Positions 24,888-35,764 of a stretch of DNA of 64,000 bases are shown piece by piece. The stretch is from Phorcus lineatus. Its lineage: Eukaryota > Mollusca > Gastropoda > Trochida > Trochidae. The position numbers and the translations under genes are program-made. The notes beneath the pieces are model-generated. The model had not been told where the DNA came from. It saw nothing but the letters and a program-made list of their open reading frames with translations, and ran no database searches. The stretch's first letter is position 1. Each line of letters begins with the position of its first letter. The DNA lies in NCBI GenBank assembly GCA_921293015.1, contig OV121093.1:25864622-25928621 (forward strand). The letters are read 5' to 3'.

Positions 24888-24952
24888 TTGTATTCGGCGA
24901 ATATTTTGCAGGGATGCGTACCTCGACCATAAACATAAACATTAACCGCCAT
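24848..24952 (-). CDS. 34-codon upstream ORF overlapping the small-gene start
   Basis: ATG in a strong context (accaaaATGGCGG) opens MAVNVYVYGRGTHP and runs 34 codons to TAA at 24848, past the ATG of the 72-residue ORF in a different frame. If transcribed, it would either reduce translation of the main ORF or be the real product. It is uncertain which. Confidence 0.25.
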   Translation of the reverse strand: MAVNVYVYGRGTHPCKIFAEYKCLGTRCCSIRTR

Positions 24953-25110
24953 TTTGGTCCAGACCGAGTTTTGTCTGCAGCGACTTTTGTAGTGCCGACC
25001 CCGAGCAATGCCAAGGGAGAGAAATCCATAGGTTTCGCTTTAGTTCCTGGTTGTCCGACAGTCGGCGCGGGAGTCGAATTAGTGTTACGGTCTATATTAT
25101 TGTTTTGAGT
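24890..25110. promoter_or_regulatory. CpG-containing candidate bidirectional promoter
   Basis: A local rise in GC and CpG (cgaccccgagc, gtcggcgcgggagtcg) between two divergent open frames, containing a YY1-like element. No TATA box is seen. Confidence 0.4.
24944..24958 (-). promoter_or_regulatory. YY1-like element CCAAAATGGCGG
   Basis: The minus strand reads accaaaATGGCGGtt, matching the YY1 consensus AANATGGCGG that commonly sits just downstream of metazoan start sites. It supports minus-strand transcription from about 24960-25000. Confidence 0.45.
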
Positions 25111-25246
25111 TTTATTAAATATATTTAAAATTTGAATACGCACATTTGTTCCAAATGAACCATATGAAAGAGTACTTTGAGGCTGATAGATTCTATCATC
25201 AAAAGATGACCGTAATCTACGCGTAAGTCTATAAAACGAAAAAAGG

Positions 25247-25798
25247 GTGTGCTATAGTGCTTTTAATGAAGAGATCACTATACCTCCACCAACTATCAAC
25301 CCTATCAGACAAACAAGCTACATCCATCCTCAACACGGTGGCGGTTCTACATACAACCCTCAAATTCAATTGCAAGTTCTTGGAGCATCTGCCCACAAGG
25401 AGGACGAGTTACAGACGGCAGCATCGCCAGGGATCATTTCATCTTCAAAAAGGCTACAAGAGGTTCTAGGACGCTCTAGAGGTTCTAGTGAGTGGTTGGG
25501 CAGACCGGACAGCTATCTTCTGCCCAACTACTCCGAACTGAATGAAGACCTGATGATCACACTTCCTCATCCAACTGAGGGACCTGAAGAACTTGGTCTT
25601 GCTGTATCAAACTTCCCATTAACTGATGTTGCTGATGTACATAAGCAACAATATCATCAGTGTGAAGACGCTAACAAAGGCGAAATCAGTATTCCTCTAA
25701 TTGCTGAATGTTTCAGGCACTCTGAAACTGAGGACTCACCGTCTGAGGAGAATTACCGACCAGAGAACTACGACCATCCATTTAAAGACTATATGTAG
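25247..25798 (+). CDS. hypothetical protein or terminal exon, 183 codons
   Basis: An open frame whose sequence looks coding: mixed composition, an acidic Ser/Glu/Tyr-rich C terminus (ETEDSPSEENYRPENYDHPF) and a Pro-rich start (ITIPPPTINPIRQ). There is no credible ATG or splice acceptor at the 5' edge; the first codon here is GTG and a stop lies just upstream. A short ATG frame (MKEYFEADRFYHQ) begins near 25163 and ends at a strong donor-like GTAAGT near 25220, but no matching acceptor is obvious. The low-complexity, Tyr- and Ser-bearing end resembles a cytoplasmic tail, but I recognise no family. It could be the last exon of a gene, a decayed copy or an intronless gene with a lost start. AATAAA follows at 26227. 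Confidence 0.4.
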   Translation: MCYSAFNEEITIPPPTINPIRQTSYIHPQHGGGSTYNPQIQLQVLGASAHKEDELQTAASPGIISSSKRLQEVLGRSRGSSEWLGRPDSYLLPNYSELNEDLMITLPHPTEGPEELGLAVSNFPLTDVADVHKQQYHQCEDANKGEISIPLIAECFRHSETEDSPSEENYRPENYDHPFKDYM

Positions 25799-26226
25799 TT
25801 TTAAGTAATTTTACCGGAAATCTAAGAATTTCATACGAATTTAGCCAATTAGGCCTCATTGGAGTTACCATTTTCTCTTAGAGAGCTGATATAATGTGCA
25901 CTGCTACCTTTAGAATGCTCATAACAATACTTCATTTGTTAAACCTTAACCTTCATTGGCGTCAAGGGACAAACACATCATCATGTTCTTCTCTGTAACT
26001 AAAAACCATTGAAACCTTATAACCTATGTAATTTGTTGGTCCATTGACGGAAATAACTATAAATTGTGATTATCATTTATATGTTTATACATTTTAGATT
26101 GACGGTGAATGTTTTCTGTGTGTACATATTGAGTTTAATATTCTGTTAAATTTCGTTTATTTTTATCACGCTTGTTAACATTAGGTAAGAGGTTTACTGT
26201 TTGTATCTATGAAAACAACATTTCCT

Positions 26227-26232
26227 AATAAA
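26227..26232 (+). promoter_or_regulatory. poly(A) signal AATAAA
   Basis: Lies 429 bases after the stop of the plus-strand hypothetical ORF (cctaataaacatt). Confidence 0.35.
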
Positions 26233-26239
26233 CATTAAT

Positions 26240-27450
26240 TTTAAACGCTACTCGGTTTGATATATATCATTTTTATATTTCTTCTTGATTAAGTTTCCCA
26301 GATAAATTGTTTTAAAGTACAACAATTTTCAAATTGTGTGTTAAAACGTCAATCAATTGGGGGCAGAACGGTGTTTGCTGTGAAGATAGGAACGGTGTTG
26401 TTTGCAGGTTAGGTTGATTAAAACATAATTCATTTCACATGAAATATGAATTCGCGAACCATCTGTAAGACTTTTAAGAACGCAGTATCCATACCTTGTT
26501 CAACAGGTTAGAAAACATACATGTACATGTAAGATATATTTATGTTCAAAATGATAATTATCAAATGTTGTTGGGTATGCCGAGTAATGAAGGGGGCTGT
26601 GGCTGTAGATCAAACATCTTGTGTTTAAAGTATTTTAGATAATTGCACTGGAGATTGGATGATCGGTTGCTTATGCTGATAAACTCAAGAAATGTGCTGT
26701 TTGTAAAGCTTTATAAGGTACTCTTTATGATATAAAACTGTCACTATAAATTACCCCATTAGCGTGCATAGTTTTACTCACGTGAGTATTTAAGTTGGTG
26801 CGAACGCAAATACTAATCTTGATTAATTAACACTTGGGCGAATTATTTTGCAGGTCATGCCAAACTAATTTGACCCATGAGAAAAGAGAAGTAGTTGATA
26901 ATGTCAATAATTTTGTATAACCATAAACCGCCACTTTGGGAACTCAGAGAGTTCTACGTGCCATTACCCTGGTCTAACCCTAGCCGACATATTCACCACA
27001 AACACGTCTTTACCTCTTCCTACTGACAGGGGCACATTTTAACAAAGTCTCTTTTCCATGTAGATACCACAAATGTCTCTACTCGTGCCTCAGTGTTGGA
27101 AAAGAGAATCTCCTTTCAAACTTACAGTTAAAACCCAACCATATGCGAATTTATTTCCTCAAAACTTATCTAAGTGTAGAAAATTAATTAAGAAAGTTTA
27201 AACCTATTGTCTAGCCCACCTTGCTTTCTATTTTTAAAATAAACGAAAATGTAAAAATTTATATTCAGTTATTCTTGCACCTTTACTCACCTGTGTAAGT
27301 AACGCGAAAGCAATTTTACACGTGTAATCTTGCACAAGTTTGTTCACATACCATTGTGTTGTACTGCAAATATCATGTTATTTGAGGTTTTGTTTTGATT
27401 TAAATAGAATAACTTAATCATAGCTGACAATCGCTCACATAAAACAAAAT
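26240..27450. other. intergenic stretch, no gene recognised
   Basis: AT-rich. No splice-supported exon, RNA gene or repeat was identified. Confidence 0.4.
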
Positions 27451-27454
27451 TCTT

Positions 27455-27792
27455 TAATATTTGCTATTTGCGTTCTTTCAACCATAACTCATTTACTTTA
27501 TGTTTTAATCAAATGTAACGAATAATTCATGTACACTTCATAAGTGATTATGGGCTTGCACAAACTCATTTATGTTTCTCCACATGGTGAATTATTTCAT
27601 GGATCTTTTTTCCGTATAGCAGACCTCGTTTTGAGAAATCAATTGATTTGAGCCCTATTTCAAAGGACCACTTTAACATTCTTTCTCATATTTCTAGCAT
27701 TGCTATACGTTTGAAGTTAGTATGAAGTAGTGAAACATTACAAAGTGGATACTTTCGGCTGTCTTAAAAGTGTACACTTGTAAAATATAAGT
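27455..27792. repeat. duplicated flank, left part, homologous to 40915-41330
   Basis: Shares tgttttaatca, cgaataattcatg, tttctccacatggtgaat, gagccctatttcaaag, and agtgaaacatta.aaagtggatactttcggctg with 40990-41310, then is interrupted exactly where the TIR element begins. Confidence 0.75.
27787..27792. repeat. target-site duplication, left copy (ATAAGT)
   Basis: ATAAGT directly precedes the left TIR and is repeated directly after the right TIR at 30953-30958. The paralogous uninterrupted site at 41326-41331 has one copy (ATGAGT). Confidence 0.75.
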
Positions 27793-27895
27793 GTATCATC
27801 CCAACTTGGGATCGCGTCCCATCTTAAGATGGGACGCGTCCCAACTTGGAATTCCAAGTTGGGACGTCCCATCTTGAGATGGGACAGCGAATACT
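27793..27895 (+). repeat. left terminal inverted repeat with three stacked palindromes
   Basis: 27816-27835 is a perfect 20-bp palindrome, 27838-27865 a perfect 28-bp palindrome and 27866-27885 a near-perfect 20-bp palindrome, plus CCCAACTTGGG at 27800-27810. All are built on half-sites GTCCCAACTT or GTCCCATCTT. Such arrays look like binding sites for a dimeric protein or strong cruciform/hairpin formers. Confidence 0.85.
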
Positions 27896-30850
27896 TTAAC
27901 ATGTTCATAATATTCTTATTCTACTGTTGAATTTAGTAATAACATGATAACATGTATCATTTAGATAATCGCTTTAAGGCCCTCGAAAGATATTTTGATT
28001 TTATGTTGATTTTCATGACTTATTGGCTATATCTATCTCTCATCGCATACGAGTCTTTCATCATAGTACAATACGATTTCAAAAGTAATTCTTATACAAA
28101 ATTTTATAAATTATTTCATTATATTCTTAATTTTTTTAAATTGTGACAGCATGTTAAGCAAATAAAAAAAATATATACACTCAAAACCCACTCTTAGTGA
28201 ATACCATGAATGCTAATGCCTTCTAATCAGTTCAATTTCTTACATATAAACCGTTCCGTTAAGCATATGATTTCAATGTACTCATTGTGTTTGATAGTCG
28301 AATCTAAGACTTTATGTTTCTTAAACATAATTCACAAACACTAACCTATAAGTGGTGTTCCGTCAATGCTTATAAGATGTCCAGTAAATAAATCCAGTTA
28401 TGCCTCCTCCTATTTCCGATCGAACCTGATCTGATCAGTGTCGTGGTGCAAATGGCAAACATACCTGCTTGGTAGTTCAGAGAAGGGTGGAGGGGGGAGA
28501 GGGGGTCCGAAAGAAGGTATTTTGGTAAACATCCGGTTCGGTTATGACACTAATACCTGTGTGTCACCTTCCAATTAGTGACAAGAATGGGTACCAATTG
28601 GACATGAGCATGCTTGTAACACTAAGGTACACGCCGAGCGTTTGTTGTTTTAGTCAATGATTATCATTCTTATTTATCAAGGCATTATCACTGATAGGAA
28701 GCAGACGTGATCAAATGTTTATGTTTATTGTTATTGTTATTCGATGAAAGTTTTTTGGCCAAACTGAATATATTCAAAATATCTTTTTCATAAACAGAAC
28801 GATTATCATATAAAGTAACCAAAATGAAATCTAACATCATTAGAAATACAATATTTCAACTCATTTCTTATCAATACTACAAGAAGATTATAAACGGACT
28901 TTGTTGACTTTGAGTTCATTAATAAACTTTGTTTACCTTCACAAGATTTTTTGACACAAACCAGGGTACAGAGTTGAGTAAAATTATTTTTTTTCTACTT
29001 AACCCGAGGTAACATATGATTTCGATCAGTATGAAAAGGTTGTTTCTATATGTATCTAGGCTTGTTAGAAGCGTTGAATTGAGAGAATTGTTGTGTGTTG
29101 TTACTGCTAATAAGTTAATCAACTGATCAACTAAGTCAAATAAGATGAGTAGGTGAGAAGGAAGAATTACATTTCAGTGTAATATTGTTGTTTTACAGCT
29201 GAAAGTTTACTTAACTAATCGTTTTGTTATCTTAAACATGTCCCCCCCCCCCCCCGAAAAAAGGCATTAGGTTTCTAAATACACATCAACGAAGTTTTAT
29301 TGATATACTAACAATTATCGAGTTATTTTGTGCTGACATACATGTTCTCATGTGTTATCTTCAGAGGACTAAATGATTCATATTGTTATTGCTTATACAA
29401 ATTTGATATAGAAACTGTCATTTCTTATACAAATTTGATATTGAAACTGTCCTTCTTATTGTAAAATATTATCATATTTCATTGTATGAGAATATGCAAT
29501 ATGTGTCTACCGTACATTTGGTACAAATTTTAGGAAAGAGCTTTAAAAGTCGTTTGGTATCATTTATGAAATGATAAACAGATATTATTAGGAATTCGTC
29601 AACACTCTAGATCTGTGACAAAGATTTGTCGCCGTTAAGATAGATTTTAGTATATTGATATGATTTACCAGGGAATATTCAAGCCCTAAGTTGGCACTAG
29701 TAGAAAATATCTAAAATGTTGGGGAACCAGACTTTGAAAATAGGAACAAAAAATGACCTAGAAAAGTTACTGAACTCGATTCACAATTATATCATGAAGT
29801 CTGATCGATTTGAAATTTCATAAGCACATTCATTTTATAACGACTGCCAAATAAACAAATGCTATACATGTACATGCAATATCAGTGTATATTTTTTCGA
29901 AATTGAATAACGATTTGTCACACGTCACTCACTTTAATTTGTTTGTATATATTTACATATGTGATTATATTGGAGCAGCCTTAAAATAAGCTCTTTTGAG
30001 CTTGTTGGCCAATCCCTTCATGTACTATATCATGAATAAATATGTTTAAAGCATAATAGGAACTTTAAAATTCTTTTTACATTTGATACAACCAACCAAG
30101 TCGCCAAGTAGATAAACAAGATGATAATTTGTTAAAACAACATGGGCTTATGGTGTCTCCATATGTTGTTTTAGCCTAACACTACCTACGGTGGGCAAAT
30201 TGGTGCCCAATCATTCGTCCTCTGACATGCCAAGCTGTCACATTAACACATTCAGTGTATTCAGCGCTGGATTGTAACGATGGAGAGTACCTTAATTTCT
30301 GCTTATAGAAGGTTTTTGCATGGATTATTCATTTCTTTGTATCAGGTACGTTTTTTAAATATATATTTTTAAAAAAGCAATTTATCACTAGTGTTGTAAA
30401 ACTTGGATCTGTATTAGAATAACTTCATATCTTTGTTTGTTAAAAGTTTATACCACCTTTTTGTAAAGAAACTAAGAAACAAATATGTCTCTGTGAAATG
30501 TGGAGCCGTTTGGTTTCTCTCTGTTTACAGCTGTTCGATCTACGCATGTATTGGTCGTTTGAAAAATGATGAAAACTATTATCTAAATATAAATCTCTAT
30601 ATTGATCTGATTTTGTGATGTCGCTTAACAAATGTGATTCAATAAGTAATCAAATGGGACTTTGAATAATTGTTTGAGTAGTGTTGAATCGTTCGTACTC
30701 GATAACAGATGAAACTGAGTCAGAAAGTGAAGTAAATGAACATCAAATCAAATTTTCTTCGTAGATGTGAAAAGAATAGAACAGAATTATCTAAAAACAT
30801 GTTTTACTGACACAATTCATTATAAAATATGAATATTATTAACATGTTTT

Positions 30851-30952
30851 AGTATCCTCCGACCCATCTCAAGATGGGACGTCCCAACTTGGAATCCCAA
30901 GTTGGGACGCGTCCCATCTTAAGATCGGGCGGATCCGCAGTTGGGATGATAC
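30851..30952 (-). repeat. right terminal inverted repeat
   Basis: Reverse complement of the left TIR with the same order of palindromes. The outermost palindromes carry a few mismatches (for example GATCGGGC against GATGGGAC). Confidence 0.85.
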
Positions 30953-31490
30953 ATAAGTACTTCCGGTTTAGAATATTCTTCCTGGTTTCATCGTTCCTTA
31001 AGAATAGAAAATATTCCTTGCAGCATACGGATCATTCTAAAGAAGTACAAACTCTAATCTTTACTCAAAATGTAGACTTAAATTTGATCACCATCCTTAT
31101 AAAGAACAGAGAAAGACCTAATTTTCTCATCTTTTTCGAAAAAGTAATTAACAAATGTGGGTATCATATATAAGATAACACTTTATTACCCATCAAGTTA
31201 AAGATAAGGCTTCCATTAGTCTATTCATCCCACCCGACAACATTTATTCATTGTCTCTCTGCTTAATTCTAGCCTCTCTTATGTAATTACCAAACAGTGA
31301 AAGAATTACATTTCACTTAAATCGAAACAGGAGCAAGAACGACTTTGCCTGTTCTAAAAGCACCTGCTTACAAAAACAATATGAACTAAAGATAAGTTAA
31401 ATGCTTGACTGCATATGGAACCGACGAAGCTGACTACAAACACTACTTTTGTTTGTTTTATGTCTACATTACCAACAATATTATTGCATA
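30953..31490. repeat. duplicated flank, right part, homologous to 41326-41950
   Basis: Shares agtacttccg.ttt.gaat, gataacactttattaccca, cgacaacatttattcattg and aaatcgaaacaggag with 41330-41800, in the same order. Confidence 0.75.
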
Positions 31491-31784
31491 TATGTTTCAT
31501 ATACCAAGTCGTACAGATTGTTCCAATGCATGAGATCTTCTCCAGAACCTCACTTTAAGTCAGCTATTGGTGAAGGAGGTGTCAGATGCGCAGCTGCATC
31601 TTTTGGTATACAGACACCAAAATGTCACAGACTCCATCAACATTTGGTGCAAATTTAAAAAGTTATCTTTTAAAGATAACCTTTTAAAAGATAACCTTTG
31701 ACTGGAAAATAGTAACAACCGCGTTCATATAATGTTTTTATATTGTGAAAATGTTACGCTCGCCAGTCAACAGATATTCTTGTC

Positions 31785-31851
31785 AGATGTACAAGATATA
31801 CAAGAAATACAAGTTATACAAGACATTATACAAGATATTATACAAGATGCA
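31785..31851 (+). repeat. degenerate tandem repeat (TATACAAGA-type)
   Basis: Repeated acaagatata / acaagaaata / acaagttata / tacaagacat units. It lies in the 5' flank of copy B and is absent from copy A. Confidence 0.6.
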
Positions 31852-33644
31852 TATATTGGTCTAGCACATCAGTATTGTAGCTGGCAATTAATACATTTGT
31901 TGTGGATTTCAAGCTGGTTCACGATGTTAAACGGATAACAAAAGGTAAGGGAGACAACATCAGCTGCCACTTCATAGTACATGGTTACCCTAAAGTTTGA
32001 AATATCCCACAAACATTTTGATCAGTAAAATTGCATAAAATATCGATTGTAAATGATATTTCGTGAACTTAAGACTTGATCATCCCATCATTTGTGAGAG
32101 GTTTCATAATCAGACACAAGGAAACTAGAACGAGGAAAATGTTTGTAAGACTCAGTCTCCCCCTGCTGTCACAACGATGAGATCGTCAAGCGGACTCGTG
32201 GTCCTGGTTATCAACGTCGTGTTTGGTAGGTCGTCGTATACGCGTACGTGTATCCTACAGCTGCATACCAAAAGTTTGATCACATACCACTGTAGTAGCA
32301 TTAATGAAATAACTTCAGCAAAACTGGCAATGAATCACTTGTTAAGTGTAAAATAACCAGGCTTTAACTTATATTGGAATCGTCTTTTGACATGATGAAA
32401 TAGAAGGGATCATATTTTTTAAATTCCGATTTCCTGAAATATCAATTAAGATATTCCGGTTCCAATCTGTACGAATGCTACATACCAAATTAAATGATAT
32501 TTACACTTGGATACGTGAACAAACTTTCGGTATGAAGCTGTACGTTCTATATTCTAGTGTCTTGATTATAGTTACGCGTTAAGTTGATCAGATTCGCATC
32601 CTTTTGATTAGACATTGACTTGAGCAAATTGTCATTTCTGATCTTTTTAATGTATTAACATGAACATGGTAACATATACATTCTGTTGCCTATGGACATT
32701 GATGTACTTTATATGTTTATTTTATGTTTCATGTTTTATGTTTAAAATGACATATGGTCTTTGTATGTTTGTTAGGTTTCTGAAAAGAGCATCAATGTAA
32801 TGTGTGCAAGCAAATATAGCTTAATCCCTGGCCTTCTATACATATGCTCATTGGCCAAAGGGAAAAGTACATTGTAGATAAGTGACTATCGTTTTTGGCA
32901 CGTCGGCCACACTTTAACGGTCATTTGAATTCCATTGACATGACCCTTAACATTTGAAATAGTTTTCAGATAATTTGGGCAATGCATATTTGAAATGTAA
33001 AATGGCCTATTTGTCGCACCCGATAAACTTTTTATTTTATATCAAAATCTCTGATACCGCTTTGAGATGAAACAGGAATAAACATGACATGTTGATTATA
33101 CAGATTAAAACGACATATATAGAAACTTTTTCCTATCACATCAATCATTACTTGGTTTATCAATGTCAGGTTCCGTTTCATCTTTTCTTTGTGTCCGATT
33201 TCGCCATCATAGGAACCTTTTTCACTAATTAAATACGGTACCTTATTCGTCAATTTGGTTCCGTTTTCGCCAAAGCTTTTTGCAGCCGTTTTTTCAAGGT
33301 TCTGTTTTAGTCACAACCCAAATCAGCGTTAGAGATGATCTTTCAATAAAACAATTTTGGTACAAATGTGGTATAATTCCCTAACGTAAATTAACAATTG
33401 AATATTGAAGAGAACATCTATGATCCAATTTAATTCTCAGGCATTGTTCAAACCGAAAAAAATGTTTTGAAGTTTTGGATTGAGACACTAAAAAGCGATA
33501 TATCTATCTACCAATAAGAAAAATCTTTCTGAAATGTGTCTGAAGTTATGTTTAAACTTTTAATGTTTTGCTTTCCATCGACACTTGATGGAATAGGACG
33601 TTTCTTTCAGTATTTCATGAGTTTGATATGTGATACACTTTCAG

Positions 33645-33864
33645 GAACCCGTCCCTGTCCAGAGAACTGTAAGGTACCATGGAACTCGGATCTCTCTTCT
33701 TGTGACAAGGAAGCAGAAGGCTGTTCTTTATATTTGAAAGAAACACATGCAACAAGGCGTGTGATCTTAACTGTAAGGGGAATTTATGCCAGCAGCGAGA
33801 CGGTTCCTGCCAATGCAAAAATCAGGATATACCTTCGTCGACGGCTCTTGCTTATCAAATACAG
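33645..33864 (+). pseudogene. pseudogene exon 2 with two indels
   Basis: 220 nt against 231 in the intact copy, with acceptor actttcag and donor gtaaag kept. The deletion removes the GCIPGYYG region; the insertion lies just before the SGYTF-equivalent codons. Confidence 0.8.
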
Positions 33865-34110
33865 GTAAAGCGTTAAATAATTTACGGTTTCACTTAGTTT
33901 GTCATGAAGTTCAACAACCAAATTCTTATAAATTCTAATCTAAAACTTTATATACTCCTGGTATTACTACCAGTAATAAAACTGTTGTGATAATATTACC
34001 TTATTCAGATATTTTTGAAGACTCAACTGCTCACTAATTTTCCCTTACATGCTTGTTTTGATATACAGAAACACAATGTCTCAAATGTGAAAATATTTTT
34101 AATGAATGTG

Positions 34111-34178
34111 CGTCAAGATTCGAACATAAGACCCTAGATTTAGAGGCCAGTCAATTCATTCACTAGGCTCCTGGGGTA
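34111..34178 (-). repeat. tRNA-derived SINE-like remnant
   Basis: The minus strand has an A-box-like GCCTAGTGAATGAAT and a B-box-like TTATGTTCGAATCTTG about 35 bases apart, as in tRNA-derived SINE heads. It does not fold as an intact tRNA by eye. Confidence 0.35.
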
Positions 34179-35169
34179 TATTTTGTCTTTTTGATTGTAA
34201 ATGATATTCCTGCATTCATTCTTCTCTTGACTTGAAGCCACATGCTGAATAAGAGTAGTTGACCAAGTCACCTTCAATACAAGCTGTCGGCAATTTTCCA
34301 TCGCATTGCTTACATGTGTAGTAGAGATGTTTTTACACGGTTTTTTTCGTGTTAGAACCCACATGTAGATTTAAAACATTATGTATGTGATCGCAATTTG
34401 ATTGAATATTCCATTATATATAAATATTTACTTTTGTTTACACGACAATTGACAATATCCAACTTAAATAGAAACCATTTCAAAGTTCAAATTATTGAAA
34501 CGAAACCTTTGTCTGAAGTTTGGATTAATAAAAACTTCATGAACAAGGCAGGAAACCTTTAGGCTTTCTAGATAACAAAACAACTCATCAAAAGACAGTT
34601 TTAAGTTTTCCGCGAAATTCTTTGGGGAAATGAACTTGATTGCCAAAAAGAAATATACTATTTTCCGTTGATTTTATCTTAGGACATCAGCTAATTACCT
34701 ATTAGCCAAACCCATTTGTTGGTTGACCCCTATTTGCATATTCAAATATGTAAGTCGGATATGAAATGAGCTACCTCCCCAGAACAGGAGGTAGCAAATA
34801 AGATTGGGGCCAGTTATTGTTAAGTGAAAATTGTTTTAGCATTTACCATTCAGATATTGAGCAAAGCATTTGTCAAATATAATGTTTTTCTTTTTATATT
34901 TCATTCCTTTTGTCGTATGCAAATAAACTAAAGCAAGTGTCATGTGTGTACCAATCTTTCATGTTAATGGTAATTTCGTTCAATATTGGTATTTGCATAT
35001 CGATTACTTCCGTTCTTCATTGTTCATTGTAAAAAAGGAGAAATTAAAGGTATAGATAAATTTTCATAGATATATGTTCTAAGGACCATCAGATCGATTA
35101 GGTTCTAATTGATAATGTCAAAAATGTTGTCAAGTTCTATGTACTTCAACGACCAAGGAGTATTGTTTG

Positions 35170-35764
35170 GATTATTGGATGGTTCGGAAGGTTTTGCCAG
35201 CAACCTTGCTCTGCCCATTGTTTCTGTGACAGTGGGTCGGGGAATTGTTCAAGCTGAATACCACAGAACAGGGACTTGTGTTTATGGCTGCATAATTTGG
35301 ATCATTCGGAGAGAAATGTGATCTGTAGTGTTACGCACATTGTGTCTCCGGATGTAATCAGCTGACAGGAGAGTGTGTCCAGTGTGAAGCAGGTCGGTAT
35401 GGTTCAACCTGTCAGTCCGAGTGCAGTGCTGTATGTTCAGGGACAACTAAGAACTGTTACAGAGTTGGAAATTGTATCAGAGGGTGTAGGAATGGCTTCT
35501 TTGTAGAGAAGTGCGAGTCGACATGTCCGGATCAATGTTATGAAGATAGGTGTGATATAGGTGGAGGTTGCAGCACCTGTAAGCATGGTTTCTATGGTGA
35601 AAGGTGTGCCAAGGTGTGCGGGAAGTGTACAGACAGAGTCTGCAACGGTATAACCGGTGAGTGTACCAAGGGATGTCAGAGCGGGTCCTATGGATCGTTC
35701 TGTGACCTGACATGTGAGGAGTGTGATGGTGGCGACTGTAAGAGATAGACAGGGAAGTGTATAG
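35170..35764 (+). pseudogene. pseudogene exon 3 (EGF array, stops)
   Basis: Cys spacing and motifs (CEAGRYGSTC, GSYGSFCDLTC) match copy A, but several in-frame stops interrupt it. Confidence 0.85.

Larger units (their letters stand above)
19287..24952 (-). other. putative transcription unit of the small three-exon gene
   Basis: Span from the YY1-like start region (~24952) to a minus-strand AATAAA at about 19288-19293 (seen as tttatt on the plus strand). The last ~1.8 kb would be 3' UTR containing dispersed repeats. The extent is inferred. Confidence 0.3.
27793..30952. mobile_element. 3.16-kb non-autonomous DNA transposon with palindromic TIRs
   Basis: Both ends begin GTATCATCCCAACT and form inverted repeats of about 102 bp (27793-27895 and 30851-30952), roughly 85-90% identical by eye. 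A 6-bp duplication ATAAGT flanks it. The flanks join to a single uninterrupted sequence in the paralogous block at 41326-41331, giving an empty site. Inside there is no transposase-like frame; the longest open frames are under 70 codons. A poly-C run lies at about 29241-29255. Six-base duplications occur in superfamilies such as IS3EU and Dada, but without a transposase the assignment is open. The TIRs are stacks of palindromes, described separately. Confidence 0.85.
31495..35764 (+). repeat. segmental duplication, copy B (broken EGF-receptor gene and 5' flank)
   Basis: Starts with ataccaagtcgtaca.attgttcc, as at 7652, and keeps the order flank, exon 1, exon 2, intron 2 fragments, exon 3. The transmembrane and tail exons have no recognisable counterpart. 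Confidence 0.8.
32177..35764 (+). pseudogene. EGF-repeat receptor pseudogene (copy B)
   Basis: Exon 1 equivalent 32177-32225 (MRSSSGLVVLVINVVFG, same donor GTAGG) and exon 2 equivalent 33645-33864 keep their splice signals. Exon 2 has a 13-base deletion and a 2-base insertion relative to 11210-11440, so its frame is lost. Exon 3 equivalent (~35170-35764) lacks its 5' part and about 55 internal bases. It has TGA and TAG stops where copy A has Cys and Asn codons, and a further TAG at 35746-35748. It keeps one EGF unit (CYEDRCDIGGGCSTCKHGFY and onward) that copy A lacks. No transmembrane or tail exon is seen. It is clearly non-functional as a receptor, though it may still be transcribed. Confidence 0.85.
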
